A DNA stretch of 64,000 nucleotides from CAIWHR01 sp963726765 (GTDB lineage: Bacteria; Pseudomonadota; Gammaproteobacteria; Burkholderiales; Casimicrobiaceae): NCBI GenBank assembly GCA_963726765.1, contig CAVSDH010000009.1:1-64000 (forward strand), given 5' to 3'. This document shows positions 7,862 to 16,520 of the stretch, one piece after another. Numbering within the stretch: position 1 is the first letter of the stretch; the number at the start of each line of letters is the position of its first letter. Made by a program: the position numbers and the translations under genes. The notes under the pieces are model-generated. The model saw only the letters and a program-made list of their open reading frames with translations. It searched no databases and was not told where the DNA came from.

Positions 7862-8488
7862 ATGATCGAAGTGTCGTGGCTGCTCTTTGTGGTTGCCTCG
7901 CTCGTGCTCATCGCGACGCCGGGCCAGGACATGATTCTCGTCATGTCGAGGTCGATCGTTCAGGGACCCGTCGCCGGGGTCGCCACCGCCGCCGGCGTCA
8001 GCGTGGGACTCATCGGACATACGCTTCTTGCCACCATCGGACTCGGGGCGATATTGCGCGCGTCGGAGTGGCTCTTCGTCGCGCTCAAGTTGATCGGCGC
8101 TGCCTATCTGCTCTACCTGGGCATCGGGTTGGTGCTGGCGAAGCATCACGAGTTGGCCCTGGCCGGCACATCGCAACGTTCGTCATCACGGCTTTTCCTC
8201 GACGGTGCGCTTTCGAACATCTCCAACCCGAAGATCGCGATCTTCTACTTTGCATTCCTGCCGCAATTCGTTTCCCCGAGCGCAGCGCATCCGACGCTGT
8301 CGATCTTCGTTCTGGGGCTCGCGTTCGCCGCGCTTACCTTCGTCGTGAAGGCGCCGATCGGCCTCTTTGCGGGCGCGCTGTCCGGATGGCTGCGCGCACG
8401 TCCCGCCGTACTCACGGGGATGTTTCGCACCAGCGGAGCGATCCTGATCGGCCTTAGCGTCCGGCTTGCGCTGGAGCGGCGTCAGTGA
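7862..8488 (+). CDS. LysE/RhtB-family amino-acid exporter
   Basis: A 208-residue inner-membrane protein with about six hydrophobic segments. It has the family signature near the start (LVLIATPGQDMILVMSRSIVQG, with TPGP/TPGQ as the hallmark). The middle contains FLDGALSNISNPKIAIFYFAFLPQF, which is diagnostic of the LysE/RhtB group. Members export amino acids or derivatives such as homoserine, threonine or lysine; the substrate cannot be read from the sequence. A GGGAGACAGCG ribosome site precedes the ATG. Confidence 0.83.
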   Translation: MIEVSWLLFVVASLVLIATPGQDMILVMSRSIVQGPVAGVATAAGVSVGLIGHTLLATIGLGAILRASEWLFVALKLIGAAYLLYLGIGLVLAKHHELALAGTSQRSSSRLFLDGALSNISNPKIAIFYFAFLPQFVSPSAAHPTLSIFVLGLAFAALTFVVKAPIGLFAGALSGWLRARPAVLTGMFRTSGAILIGLSVRLALERRQ

Positions 8489-8504
8489 CGGAGGAAACGA
8501 AACC

Positions 8505-8939
8505 ATGATGCGAGCGATCGCCGCGATTGTCGGGGGACTCGGGTCCTGGGTGCTCATCGCCACGGCGGCCAACGTCGTCGTCCGCATGGCGTGGCCGGGC
8601 TATTCCGACGTGGAGATTTCGATGCAGTTCACGGTCGGAATGATGCTGGCGCGACTGATGGTCGGAGTACTGTCCTCGCTCGGCGCCGGACTTGCGGTCG
8701 CCTGGATCTCGAAAGGCGACAATCGCGCAACGTGGGCGCTTGCGGGAATCCTGCTCGCCGTGTTCATCCCTGTGCATTACGGATTGTGGGAGAGGTTTCC
8801 GATCTGGTACCACGTCGCGTTCCTGACTTCCCTCGCCGTCATGCCGCCGGTAGGCGGGCTGCTCCATTCCCGTCATGCGACTCGGCGGGCCGGGACGCCG
8901 GACCGGGCCTCGGACGCCTCATGCGAGCGTCCGGGGTGA
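8505..8939 (+). CDS. Membrane protein, unknown function
   Basis: A 144-residue protein with four hydrophobic segments (about 5-25, 38-62, 75-92, 98-118) and a polar, Arg-rich C-terminal tail. The ATG at 8505 follows a GGAGGAAACG ribosome site with good spacing. No known family is recognised. It lies 16 bases downstream of the LysE-type exporter and is probably in the same transcript. Confidence 0.6.
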   Translation: MMRAIAAIVGGLGSWVLIATAANVVVRMAWPGYSDVEISMQFTVGMMLARLMVGVLSSLGAGLAVAWISKGDNRATWALAGILLAVFIPVHYGLWERFPIWYHVAFLTSLAVMPPVGGLLHSRHATRRAGTPDRASDASCERPG

Positions 8940-8973
8940 ACGTCGAGGCGACAAAGATGCAGGGACTCGTGGC

Positions 8974-9456
8974 ATGAACCCGCCCCCCTCGGCAGAATCG
9001 GTCCTCGCGAAACTTGCGTCGCTTGCAATTGCGATTCCGCCGGGTCCGGTGCGCGTGGACGGGTACGGCGACTCGCCGGCGCTCTCCGAGGAGCTGCTCG
9101 CGCTGATCGTGCAGGGACGCAAGCGGGCGGGCACCAGCCTTCTTTGGGCGTGCGAGACGGACAATGAGCCGATCCCGCGGGCCGGGGACATTGAAATCGT
9201 CGTCGACCACCGGAACGAGCCGGCGATCGTCACCCGAATTACCAGCGTCTGCGTCGTGCCGTTCGACGAGGTGTCGGCCGAATACGCGGCGATCGAGGGC
9301 GAAGGCGACGGCTCGCTCGACTACTGGCGCGATGCGCACTTGGCGTTTTTCGCGCGGGAATGCCGGAGAATCGGCCGGGAGCCCGCGGAGAACATGCCGG
9401 TGGTGTGCAGCATTTTCGACGTGCTGAATATCCTTCCTCGCAGGGTGGCGGAGTGA
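8974..9456 (+). CDS. ASCH-domain protein
   Basis: A 160-residue protein of the ASCH superfamily. The pattern LLALIVQGRKRAGTSLLWACETDNEPIPRAGDIEIVVD contains the usual G-x-K-x-x-T/S segment. It is followed by TRITSVCVVPFDEVSAEYAAIEGEGDGSLDYWRDAHLAFFARE, which matches the family's conserved acidic and D-x-W-R motifs. ASCH proteins are proposed RNA-binding or RNA-modification-linked domains, and some cleave N4-acetylcytidine. No such role is shown here. The upstream spacing is short (34 bases). Confidence 0.72.
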   Translation: MNPPPSAESVLAKLASLAIAIPPGPVRVDGYGDSPALSEELLALIVQGRKRAGTSLLWACETDNEPIPRAGDIEIVVDHRNEPAIVTRITSVCVVPFDEVSAEYAAIEGEGDGSLDYWRDAHLAFFARECRRIGREPAENMPVVCSIFDVLNILPRRVAE

Positions 9457-9538
9457 CCCCGCGCGATGCGTCGAGTTCCCCGCATGCCGCAGCATTCCCG
9501 TTGCCTGCCCGCAGGCAGCCCGACGCGCCGGAGCGTTG

Positions 9539-10060
9539 ATGCGACCCCTGGTATCCGGCGACATTTCGCTCGAACCCCAGATCGCCGCCCACGCGGACGA
9601 GATGTTTGCGATCCTGTCCGATCCGGCGATCTACGAGTTCGAGAACGAACCGCCCGCCTCGGTCGAATGGCTGCGCGCCCGTTTCGTCAAGCTCGAGACG
9701 CGGCGGTCCGGAGACGGAACCGAGCAGTGGCTCAATTGGGTCATCCGCGATTCCCGTTTCCGGCTCGCCGGCTACGTTCAGGCTACCGTGCGCGCAGATG
9801 GGGACGCGTACATCGCCTACGTGCTGGGCAGCGCTTTCTGGAGCAGGGGCATAGCCCGGCGCGCCGTGGAAGCCGTGATCGACGAACTCGCCGCCGGATA
9901 CGGCGTGCGCACGCTGTGGGCGATCTTCAAGACATCGAACCTTCGTTCGCGCGGGCTGTTGGAGCGCATCTCGTTTTGCGACGCCCCGGGCGATCGGCTG
10001 GCACAGCATTCCGTCGAACCGGGTGAATCGCTCATGTACCGGCACATCGGTTGCCCATGA
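9539..10060 (+). CDS. GNAT-family N-acetyltransferase (RimJ-like)
   Basis: A 173-residue RimJ/RimL-type acetyltransferase. It has HADEMFAILSDPAIYEFENEPPASVEWLRARF at the N terminus, the acetyl-CoA motif as AYVLGSAFWSRGIARRAVEAVI, and a shorter-than-usual motif B (TSNLRSRGLLERISF). The ATG at 9539 is chosen over the TTG three bases upstream. The stop overlaps the ATG of the CPT-like kinase by four bases (ATGA). Confidence 0.75.
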   Translation: MRPLVSGDISLEPQIAAHADEMFAILSDPAIYEFENEPPASVEWLRARFVKLETRRSGDGTEQWLNWVIRDSRFRLAGYVQATVRADGDAYIAYVLGSAFWSRGIARRAVEAVIDELAAGYGVRTLWAIFKTSNLRSRGLLERISFCDAPGDRLAQHSVEPGESLMYRHIGCP

Positions 10061-10632
10061 CGCGCGTCGTCCCGCCGGGCAAGATCATCCTTCTGAACGG
10101 GGCGTCCAGCTCCGGCAAGTCCACGCTGGCGCTCGGATTGCAGGCCCGCCTCGACGATCCGTTCTGGCACTTTTCGATCGATCACCTCAATGCCGCCAAG
10201 GTCCTTCCGGATGCGCGCATCAAGGGCGGCGAGTTCCCGTGGAGTGCGTTGCGCCCGCAATTCTTCGACGGCTTTCACCGCTGCATCCCCGCTCTCGCCG
10301 ACGCCGGGAACAATCTCGTCGTCGAGCACATCGTCGAGACCGCGGACTGGATGCAACGGCTGCTGCGCCTGCTTTCGGCACTGGACGTGTTTTTCGTCGG
10401 CGTCCACTGTCCGCTCCCGGAACTCGAACGGCGAGAGCGTGCGCGTGGCGACAGACGGGTCGGCGACGCCAGGGCGGACTTCGAGATCACCCACACCTTT
10501 TGCACTTACGATTTCGACGTGGATTCGACGTCGCCGCCAGACCACAACGTCGACGCGGTCATCGCCGCGTGGAAGAATCGACAGCACCCTTGCGCCTTTG
10601 ACAGAATGAGGATGGGCACCGCGGAAGCGTGA
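10057..10632 (+). CDS. Chloramphenicol phosphotransferase-like P-loop kinase
   Basis: A 191-residue protein with a Walker A motif GASSSGKS (residues 15-22) near the N terminus. It also has the SIDHLNA segment, where CPT-family enzymes carry the catalytic Asp, and a VEHIVETADW strand. The C-terminal half keeps the CPT-like VHCPLPELERRERARGDRRVGDAR basic lid. Streptomyces CPT inactivates chloramphenicol by phosphorylation, but most proteobacterial homologues have unknown substrates, so resistance is not implied. The ATGA overlap with the upstream GNAT gene suggests co-translation. Confidence 0.74.
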   Translation: MTRVVPPGKIILLNGASSSGKSTLALGLQARLDDPFWHFSIDHLNAAKVLPDARIKGGEFPWSALRPQFFDGFHRCIPALADAGNNLVVEHIVETADWMQRLLRLLSALDVFFVGVHCPLPELERRERARGDRRVGDARADFEITHTFCTYDFDVDSTSPPDHNVDAVIAAWKNRQHPCAFDRMRMGTAEA

Positions 10633-10783
10633 GCCGTCCGCCCGAAAAAAATGAACGAATGGACGTCCCCGGCACCCGCGAGAGGAAACTCCTGCGCTCC
10701 TTCCGGTATCCAACCCCGCGTCCGCCGCGTCGCCGATTGAGGTCGCACGGACGCCCGCCTTCCATTCCAACGAGGAACGCAGC

Positions 10784-11326
10784 ATGACCAACCGCATCGC
10801 TCTTCTTGCACTCGTCGCGTCGCTTTTCGCCGCGCCTTCGCTGGCCGCGCTGAAAGCGGGGGACGCCGCACCGGACTTCAAGGCGCAGGCCTCGCTCGGC
10901 GGAAACGTGTTCACGTTCTCGCTGGCCGATGCGCTGAAGAAGGGACCCGTCGTCCTGTACTTCTACCCGGCTGCATTCACGACGGGCTGCACGATCGAGG
11001 CGCACGATTTCGCCGAAGCCGTCGATTCGTACCGCTCGCTCGGCGCGACGGTCATCGGCGTGTCGCACGACGACATCGACAAGCTGAACAGGTTTTCGGT
11101 CAGCGAATGCCGCAGCAAATTCGCCGTGGCCGCGGACAGGGACCAGAGCATCATGAAATCCTACGATGCGGTTCTGGCGATCAAGCCCGAGTACGCAAAT
11201 CGCATTTCATACGTCATCTCGCCGGACGGGCGCGTCGTCTATTCGTACACGTCGCTCAATCCGGAAAAGCACGTGGAATACACGCTCGACGCCCTCAGGA
11301 AGTGGTCGGCGCTGCAGAAGAAGTAG
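10784..11326 (+). CDS. Exported peroxiredoxin (AhpC/TSA, BCP-like)
   Basis: A 180-residue thiol peroxidase with a signal peptide (residues 1-21, ASLFAAPSLAA). The thioredoxin-fold active site is PAAFTTGCTIEA, with the peroxidatic Cys69. No second Cys lies five residues downstream as in many BCP proteins; Cys109 is the only other candidate resolving residue. The location is probably periplasmic, where it would reduce hydrogen peroxide or organic peroxides. It is preceded by about 150 bases with no evident gene. Confidence 0.8.
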   Translation: MTNRIALLALVASLFAAPSLAALKAGDAAPDFKAQASLGGNVFTFSLADALKKGPVVLYFYPAAFTTGCTIEAHDFAEAVDSYRSLGATVIGVSHDDIDKLNRFSVSECRSKFAVAADRDQSIMKSYDAVLAIKPEYANRISYVISPDGRVVYSYTSLNPEKHVEYTLDALRKWSALQKK

Positions 11327-11386
11327 AGGCTTCCCGCCCGTCACCCGCTCCGCCGGGGAGATGTCCCTACCGCGAAGGCAAATGAA

Positions 11387-11497
11387 TTGGACCTCTCGGA
11401 CGCGACTGTCAGGCAACTGCTGATTCCGGTTGACGAATTCGATCGCGGCACGGCCTTCTACCGCGATGTGCTCGGGGCGTTGCAGGGGAGCGTCGTG
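11387..11497 (+). pseudogene. Truncated glyoxalase/VOC N-terminal fragment
   Basis: An in-frame stretch just upstream of the DUF3667 gene encodes VRQLLIPVDEFDRGTAFYRDVLGA. This is a near-perfect copy of the first beta-alpha unit of a VOC (glyoxalase/bleomycin-resistance) domain, whose consensus is a strand, a D-x-x-x-A-x-x-F-Y-x-x-V-L-G helix and a turn. The remaining roughly 100 residues of a VOC domain are absent. It appears to be a remnant left by deletion, now joined in frame to the next gene. Confidence 0.6.
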
Positions 11498-12346
11498 ATG
11501 GCGTCCGTCGTCAAAGCGTGGAGATGCCCGAACTGCAGCGCGGACGTCGCGTCCGCCTTCTGTCCGGCCTGCGGCGAGCGTCCCGTCGGCCCTCCGGACC
11601 TCACGTTTCGCGGCCTGCTCGCACAGTTCACCAAGGCAATCAGCGGCATCGACGGTCGTCTCGTCCGAAGCTTCGGATCCCTGCTCGCCAATCCCGGAGC
11701 GCTCACCAATGCGTACGCGCAGGGTCGGCGGAAGCCCTTCATCGGCCCCTTTCAACTCTTCCTCATCGCCAACGTCGTGTTCTTCGCCGTCCAGTCGATG
11801 ACGCACACCAAGGTGTTCTCGTCGACGCTCGATTCGCACCTCCACCATCAGGATTGGAGCGAACTCGCGCAACAGCTCGTCGCCCAGCGCCTGCAGACGA
11901 CGCACAGGTCGCTCGAAAGCTACGCGCCCCTGTTCGACCAGGCGGCCGTTCTCCATGCAAAATCGCTGGTCATCCTGATGGTTGCGCCTTTCGCTCTGCT
12001 GCTGCCGGTCGCGTTCCTCGGAAAACGGCGCCCGTTTGCGACCCACGTCGTGTTTTCCCTTCACTTCCACGCGTTCCTGTTGCTGTTGTTCTGCCTCGCC
12101 CTGGCGATTGCGGCGGCCGGCGTGTTGCTGGGCGGCCCCGGGCTCGAGTCCGCGCGCGTGGACAACGTGCTGACGGCGATCAACGTCGTCGCCTGCACGG
12201 TATATTTGTACGTCGCGACCGGCGCCGTCTACGCGTCGACGGGCGCAAGCAGGGTTCTGAAAGCCTTTGCGCTGACTCTCGCCGTGGGCGCCATCGTGCT
12301 GGGCTACCGGTTCCTCGTCTTTCTTTTCACGCTGTACATGGTCTAG
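11498..12346 (+). CDS. DUF3667-family membrane protein with N-terminal zinc ribbon
   Basis: A 282-residue protein starting with a two-CxxC zinc ribbon (CPNCSADVASAFCPACGERP). It continues with the DUF3667 segment LTFRGLLAQFTKAISGIDGRL...LLANPGALTNAYAQGRRKPFIGPFQLFLIANVVFFAV and four or five membrane helices. The ATG at 11498 has a GCAGGGGAG ribosome site and begins just before the ribbon. Starting further upstream would add the VOC remnant. Function is unknown; family members are common in Gram-negative bacteria. Confidence 0.75.
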   Translation: MASVVKAWRCPNCSADVASAFCPACGERPVGPPDLTFRGLLAQFTKAISGIDGRLVRSFGSLLANPGALTNAYAQGRRKPFIGPFQLFLIANVVFFAVQSMTHTKVFSSTLDSHLHHQDWSELAQQLVAQRLQTTHRSLESYAPLFDQAAVLHAKSLVILMVAPFALLLPVAFLGKRRPFATHVVFSLHFHAFLLLLFCLALAIAAAGVLLGGPGLESARVDNVLTAINVVACTVYLYVATGAVYASTGASRVLKAFALTLAVGAIVLGYRFLVFLFTLYMV

Positions 12347-12375
12347 AGCGCGCGACGCGCGGACGGGACACCGAC

Positions 12376-12879
12376 ATGACCGAAAAAGCTGCGGCACTGG
12401 CAAGTCTCCTGATTCGCAATTTCAACGAGGCTTCGCTCGAGCACGAAGTCCGGGCGCCGCTGTACGACACGCTCTGCGCCCGGCTCGCGCGCGGGACGGC
12501 AGCGCGCAAGCTCGGCGCCAGCATCGACATCGTGGCCCCCGGAATGCGCTCCTGCCCCTACCATTCGCACCACGCCCAAGAGGAGATGTTCGTGATTCTC
12601 GAAGGCAAGGGAACGTTGAGGGTCGCCGGCGAGCTGCTGGCGCTGCGCGCAGGGGACGTCGCCTTCATCCCTCCCGGCCCCGAATATCCGCACCAGATCA
12701 TCAACACCTCCGACGCGCCGCTGAAATACCTTTCGATCAGCACGCGCGACATGCCGGAGATCTGCGAATATCCGGACTCGAACAAGTACCTCGCCATGGC
12801 CTCGTCCGCCGACGGCAGGCGCTTCGATGCGCTGCAGCGATCGGGGGCGAACCTCGACTACTGGGATGGCGAGCCGTGA
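12376..12879 (+). CDS. Cupin-domain protein (paralogue of the 3773-4291 gene)
   Basis: A 167-residue cupin. Motif 1 is YHSHHAQEEMFVILEGKG and motif 2 is GDVAFIPPGPEYPHQIIN, giving a complete His-His-Glu-His metal site. The tail PEICEYPDSNKYL...LDYWDGEP matches the tail of the cupin at 3.8 kb, so the pair arose by duplication or was recruited together. The reaction is unknown. It starts 29 bases after the DUF3667 gene. Confidence 0.76.
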   Translation: MTEKAAALASLLIRNFNEASLEHEVRAPLYDTLCARLARGTAARKLGASIDIVAPGMRSCPYHSHHAQEEMFVILEGKGTLRVAGELLALRAGDVAFIPPGPEYPHQIINTSDAPLKYLSISTRDMPEICEYPDSNKYLAMASSADGRRFDALQRSGANLDYWDGEP

Positions 12880-12929
12880 GCGAGCTCCCGCCGCAGGGCG
12901 ACGTTCTCCGGCCTTCGCGGGTGCGCTGA

Positions 12930-13427
12930 ATGGGCGCGGAGCCAGAATTCACCATTACGCTGCAAGACGACGTCCCGCGCGAGGCGGGCACGATCGTCGA
13001 TGCCGGGCTCGGCAAGGCCAACGAAGACGCCGCGCCGTTGCATGAAGTCCGACCCTTGTCCGCCGTCGCCCGTCTGCCTACCGGCGAGATCGCTGGGGGA
13101 ATCGTCGGCCGCACGTGGGGTGCGTGCTGCGAAATTCAGCAGGTGTGGGTGCACGCCGACCACCGCCGGCGCGGGCTCGGCACGCGCCTTATCCGGGAAT
13201 TCGAGCGTCGCGCGGAATCGCGCGGTTGCCGCAAGTTCTACCTGGAAACCTTCAGCTTCCAGGCGCCCCGCCTCTACCTGGCGCTCGGGTACACGGTCGG
13301 GCTCGCCATTGCCGGTTTCCCGGAAACCATCGTCAAGTACATAATGGTCCGTGACCCGACCGGCGGCGACGCTCATTCCGGTGAAACGCCGCCGTGTGCC
13401 GACGCGCGCCACGCGCGCCCAACGTGA
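12930..13427 (+). CDS. GNAT-family N-acetyltransferase
   Basis: A 165-residue acetyltransferase with a clear motif A, EIQQVWVHADHRRRGLGTRLIREFE, containing the R/Q-x-x-G-x-G core RRRGLG. Motif B is FSFQAPRLYLALGYTV. The last 25 residues (TGGDAHSGETPPCADARHARPT) are low-complexity and may not be structured. Substrate unknown. Confidence 0.76.
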   Translation: MGAEPEFTITLQDDVPREAGTIVDAGLGKANEDAAPLHEVRPLSAVARLPTGEIAGGIVGRTWGACCEIQQVWVHADHRRRGLGTRLIREFERRAESRGCRKFYLETFSFQAPRLYLALGYTVGLAIAGFPETIVKYIMVRDPTGGDAHSGETPPCADARHARPT

Positions 13428-13445
13428 AGGCAGCGAAATTCCCCC

Positions 13446-13712
13446 ATGATCAACGAAAAGATAACGGTTCGCGTGACGTCGACCGGGCAGACCCTCGATG
13501 TCGTCGTCCTGAACAAGCGCGTCGACGCCATCGACGTCGTTCTCGGCGAGGGCGTCCACAGCGTTCGCTGCCAGCTCTCCCCCACGCGAAACGGCATGGC
13601 CTACGCAGGCAACGCGATGGGGCGCGAAATCGTGTACGAACGCGCCCGGGGCGACGTCAAGGCCGATCTCGACCGGGTCAGCGCGACCCAGGTGAATTTC
13701 AACAAGCGGTGA
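13446..13712 (+). CDS. Small protein, unknown function
   Basis: An 88-residue, beta-rich, soluble protein with no signal peptide or membrane helix. Notable features are a hydrophobic VVVLNKRVDAIDVVLGEGVHSVRCQL core with one Cys, and a conserved-looking AYAGNAMGREIVYERAR segment. I do not recognise the family. The reading frame is compact and sits 18 bases after the GNAT gene, which supports a real gene. Confidence 0.5.
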   Translation: MINEKITVRVTSTGQTLDVVVLNKRVDAIDVVLGEGVHSVRCQLSPTRNGMAYAGNAMGREIVYERARGDVKADLDRVSATQVNFNKR

Positions 13713-13789
13713 AGGACGATGAGTCCGACGCCCGATCGCGCGCCCCGATTGCGCGCGCCAGCCCGCCACGGGCATTCGCCAAAGCGCCC

Positions 13790-13975
13790 ATGCGCGCCTT
13801 CCTGACCGTCGTCGGAATCATGCTCATGCTCGTGGGCGCCGTCTGGTTCCTGCAGGGCATCGACGTGCTGCCCGGCAGCTTCATGACGGGACAGGTGCAG
13901 TGGGCAATCTACGGCGGATGCGCGTTCGTCGCAGGCCTCGCCTTGCTCGCCGCCGCACGGCGCCTCGGGCGATAG
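13790..13975 (+). CDS. Small two-helix membrane protein
   Basis: A 61-residue protein with two membrane helices (about residues 4-26 and 35-55) joined by a short MTGQVQWA loop, ending in an Arg-rich tail. Its sequence pattern (VVGIMLMLVGAVWFLQGIDVLPGSFMTGQ) is that of the small membrane proteins often found in proteobacteria with a G-x-x-W-x-x-Q-G-x-x-x-L-P-G-S motif. Function unknown. Confidence 0.65.
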   Translation: MRAFLTVVGIMLMLVGAVWFLQGIDVLPGSFMTGQVQWAIYGGCAFVAGLALLAAARRLGR

Positions 13976-14023
13976 CTCGATGGGCGACAACGTGTCCGCC
14001 GCGCGGACGCCTCGCGGTGGCGC

Positions 14024-14545
14024 ATGCCCGACTGGATGCGTCGCATGACGCCCGAGGCGAGCCGGGGTCTCGCCGTGCGCCGCGCCGCCGCGCGCGACCG
14101 CACACCGATTTCGCGCATGCTCGAGCTGTACCAGCACGACCTGTCGGATATCTGGCAACAGGATCTCGACGATCGAGGGGAGTATGGGTACGCCCTCGAC
14201 AGGTACTGGTCGCAAACGAATTGCTGGCCGTACGTATTCATGGCGGCGGGAAAGTACGCGGGCTTCGCCCTGGTCGACGTCGCCGTAAAATTCCCGGGCG
14301 ACGACTACTGGATGGATCAATTCTTCGTGCTGAGGAGGTATCGTCGCCGCGGATTCGGTCAGGCCGCCGCGCACCACGTCTTCGAGTCCCTGCGCGGGCG
14401 GTGGGAGGTTGGGCAGATGCCCCGGAACCTTGCTGCACAGGCTTTCTGGCGCCGCGTCATTGCCGAGTACACGGGCGGCGTTTTCACGGAGCACGCGCTG
14501 ACCGCGGGCCAGTGGGAAGGCCACGTTCAGCGCTTCAGGAACTGA
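14024..14545 (+). CDS. GNAT-family N-acetyltransferase
   Basis: A 173-residue GNAT protein: LAVRRAAARDRTPISRMLELYQHDLSD at the start, motif A as WMDQFFVLRRYRRRGFGQAAAHHVF, and RNLAAQAFWRRVIAEYTGGVFTE as motif B. The upstream boundary is uncertain because additional in-frame residues precede the conserved part, and a start a few codons downstream is possible. Substrate unknown. It is followed by about 210 bases with no visible gene. Confidence 0.74.
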   Translation: MPDWMRRMTPEASRGLAVRRAAARDRTPISRMLELYQHDLSDIWQQDLDDRGEYGYALDRYWSQTNCWPYVFMAAGKYAGFALVDVAVKFPGDDYWMDQFFVLRRYRRRGFGQAAAHHVFESLRGRWEVGQMPRNLAAQAFWRRVIAEYTGGVFTEHALTAGQWEGHVQRFRN

Positions 14546-14756
14546 ACGCCCGATGTCGCCCGCCGCCAGGCGTCGACACTTGTCCGGCAAGTCGCGGCAT
14601 CCCGCCATTGTCGATCGTCGTGGCAACCGTGAAATTCGCCGCCATCACAGCGCACGCATGCAAACGGTCCGATCTGCAGCGCAGCCGCCGGCTCAGCCAG
14701 ATGACCGGGCGCTCACCAACCCCTGGCCTCGCTCGACAGCGTGGCTTGTCGTGACC

Positions 14757-15312
14757 ATGATCGAAGAACTGCGCTTATCCGCCGAACGCATCAGCTTGCG
14801 CCGATTCATGCCGTCCGACGCGACAGCCGTTGTTCGAACTGTTCTCGCACCCGGAGGTGATGCGCTACTGGAGCCGGCCCGCGATGACGGAGATGGCACA
14901 GGCGGACGAACTCCTCCTGCAGATATTGGCCGACTATGAGACCGGCGCCAGCCTGCCGCTGGTGATCGAGCGCAGCGACGACAACGTGTTCGTCGGCAAT
15001 TGCACGCTGCATCACTTCCACGCGGCGAGCCGCCGCGCGGAGATCGGCTACGCCCTCGCGCGTCCCTATTGGGGCCGTGGCTATATGCACGAGGCGCTGC
15101 GGACCCTCGTCTCCCATGCTTTCGAGCGGCTTGATCTTCACCGCCTTGAAGCGGACATCGATCCGCGCAATACTTCCTCGGCCAGGAGCCTCGAGCGTCT
15201 CGGATTCCTGAAAGAGGGCCATCTGCGCGAGCGCTGGATCGTCAATGGCGAAGTCTCGGACACCGGGTTCTATGGCCTCCTGCGCAGCGATTGGCGACGG
15301 ACCGCCGACTGA
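14757..15312 (+). CDS. GNAT-family N-acetyltransferase (RimJ-like), frameshifted
   Basis: A RimJ-type acetyltransferase split by an apparent one-base insertion near 14823. Before the break, the frame gives MIEELRLSAERISLRRFMPSDA. Dropping one base restores QPLFELFSHPEVMRYWSRP and then the rest: EIGYALARPYWGRGYMHEALRT (acetyl-CoA motif) and NTSSARSLERLGFLKEGHLRERW (motif B). The joined product has about 184 residues, normal for this family. Only the C-terminal part is open without repair, from a TTG at 14830. Either a recent pseudogene or a sequence error. Confidence 0.72.
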
Positions 15313-15416
15313 ATCGTTGATGCGCGGGACGTGAATCGCGCGGCTCGATGCACGCGTTCGCGCGTTGACGGCGATGGCCCTGCTGCATTTCGCAGACGCG
15401 AGAAAGGGAATCGGTC

Positions 15417-15902
15417 GTGGCATCGATAGAAGCAAAGCTCTATGCCCTCGGTCTCGCGCTTCCCGCGCCCTTGGTCCTTCCGCCCGGGATTGCATTGCCG
15501 TTCCCGTGGGTCCGGGTCCACGGAAGCCGAGTCTTCGTGTCGGGCCACGCAGCGCAAAACGCGGACGGCTCGCTCGCCGGTCCTCTGGGCAAGGTCGGCC
15601 AGGACGTCACGCTGGAACAGGCGCACCGCGCGTCGCGTCTCACGGCGCTCTCGATTCTCGCGAGCCTCAAGCGCGAGCTGGGCGACCTCGACCGGATCTC
15701 GGCGTGGCTGCGGGTCTTCGGCATGGTCAACTGCGCGCCCGGATTCGATCAGACGCCGACGGTCATCAACGGATTCACCGACCTGATCGTGGAGCTGTAC
15801 GGTGCGACGCGCGGTCTCCACGCGCGCTCCGCGGTGGGCATGGCCGAACTGCCCTTCGGCATCCCCGTCGAGATCGAGGCCGAGGTGGCGATCGATGGCT
15901 GA
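15417..15902 (+). CDS. RidA/YjgF-like family protein
   Basis: A 161-residue protein of the RidA superfamily. Family features are RVHGSRVFVSGHAAQNADGSLAGPLGKVGQDVTLEQAH, ALSILASLKRELGDLDRISAWLRVFGMVNCAPGF and ARSAVGMAELPFGIPVEIEAEVAI. It is longer than canonical RidA (about 130) and resembles the subgroup with an extended N terminus. The Arg that in RidA binds imine substrates is replaced in context by ARSAVGMAELPFG, which is normal for this subgroup. The start is GTG at 15417 after a GAAAGGGAA ribosome site. Confidence 0.78.
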   Translation: MASIEAKLYALGLALPAPLVLPPGIALPFPWVRVHGSRVFVSGHAAQNADGSLAGPLGKVGQDVTLEQAHRASRLTALSILASLKRELGDLDRISAWLRVFGMVNCAPGFDQTPTVINGFTDLIVELYGATRGLHARSAVGMAELPFGIPVEIEAEVAIDG

Positions 15903-16082
15903 AATCGCGCCACGGGTTCAATTGCGAGCGGCATGCGAGTTGCCCACCGAACGCCGACGAGCGCGATCTGCGCAAACGCCTCCGCAAGATCTTGCGACGA
16001 ACGGAGCCCGGCGTCGCCGCGCGCCTGATCGCCATCGACCACGCATCGGAGTCTCTTCCGGTCTCCCATTGCGTGCCGCGTC

Positions 16083-16489
16083 ATGATCGGCGGAGGCTGC
16101 CTGTGCGGACGTGTCGCGTGGCGGCTCGACGGACCGGTCGCCGTCATCAATCATTGCCATTGCTCGATGTGCCGCAAGATCCACGGCGCAGCGTTTGGAA
16201 CGTTCGCGCACGGAAGCGCACGGGCGTTCGGCTGGGAGCGCGGCGAAGAAGCGATTACGCGCTACGAGTCGTCGCCGGGCATCTGGCGCAGTTTCTGCGC
16301 GTCTGCGGTTCCGGGGTCCCGGTGATCGAAGGGGACGAGGTCTCGATTCCCGCCGGAGGCATCGACGGCGATCCCGGCGTGCGGCCCTCGGTCCACATCT
16401 TCACCGGGTCGAAGGCGCCGTGGTACTCGATCGCCGACGACCTGCCACAGTTCGAGCGCTTTCCTCCCGAAGATTTCTGGCCATCGTGA
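16083..16489 (+). CDS. GFA-family zinc protein, frameshifted
   Basis: A second GFA-type gene. The first part (MIGGGCLCGRVAWRLDGP...NHCHCSMCRKIHGAAF...PGIWRSFC) holds the CLCG and CHCSMC clusters. Near 16298 one base appears to be missing. The continuation in another frame, RVCGSGVPVIEGDEVSIPAG...PWYSIADDLPQFERFPPEDFW, supplies the final CxxCG and the usual C terminus. The corrected product has about 135 residues. As given, the protein is truncated at about 80 residues and lacks the full cysteine set. About 180 bases between the preceding gene and this start hold no recognised feature. Confidence 0.72.
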
Positions 16490-16520
16490 CGACACGATCG
16501 ACACGAATCGGGCGGCGGCG

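Noticed and set aside
10057..10632. A chloramphenicol-resistance gene
   Set aside because: The protein is CPT-like, but homologues with this general pattern are widespread and mostly uncharacterised. The sequence alone does not justify a resistance claim.
15903..16082. A small gene between RidA and the second GFA gene
   Set aside because: A short stretch reads like protein in one frame (DERDLRKRLRKILRRTEPGVAARLIAIDHASESLPVSHCV), but it lacks a credible start, stop context or family match, so I left it unannotated.
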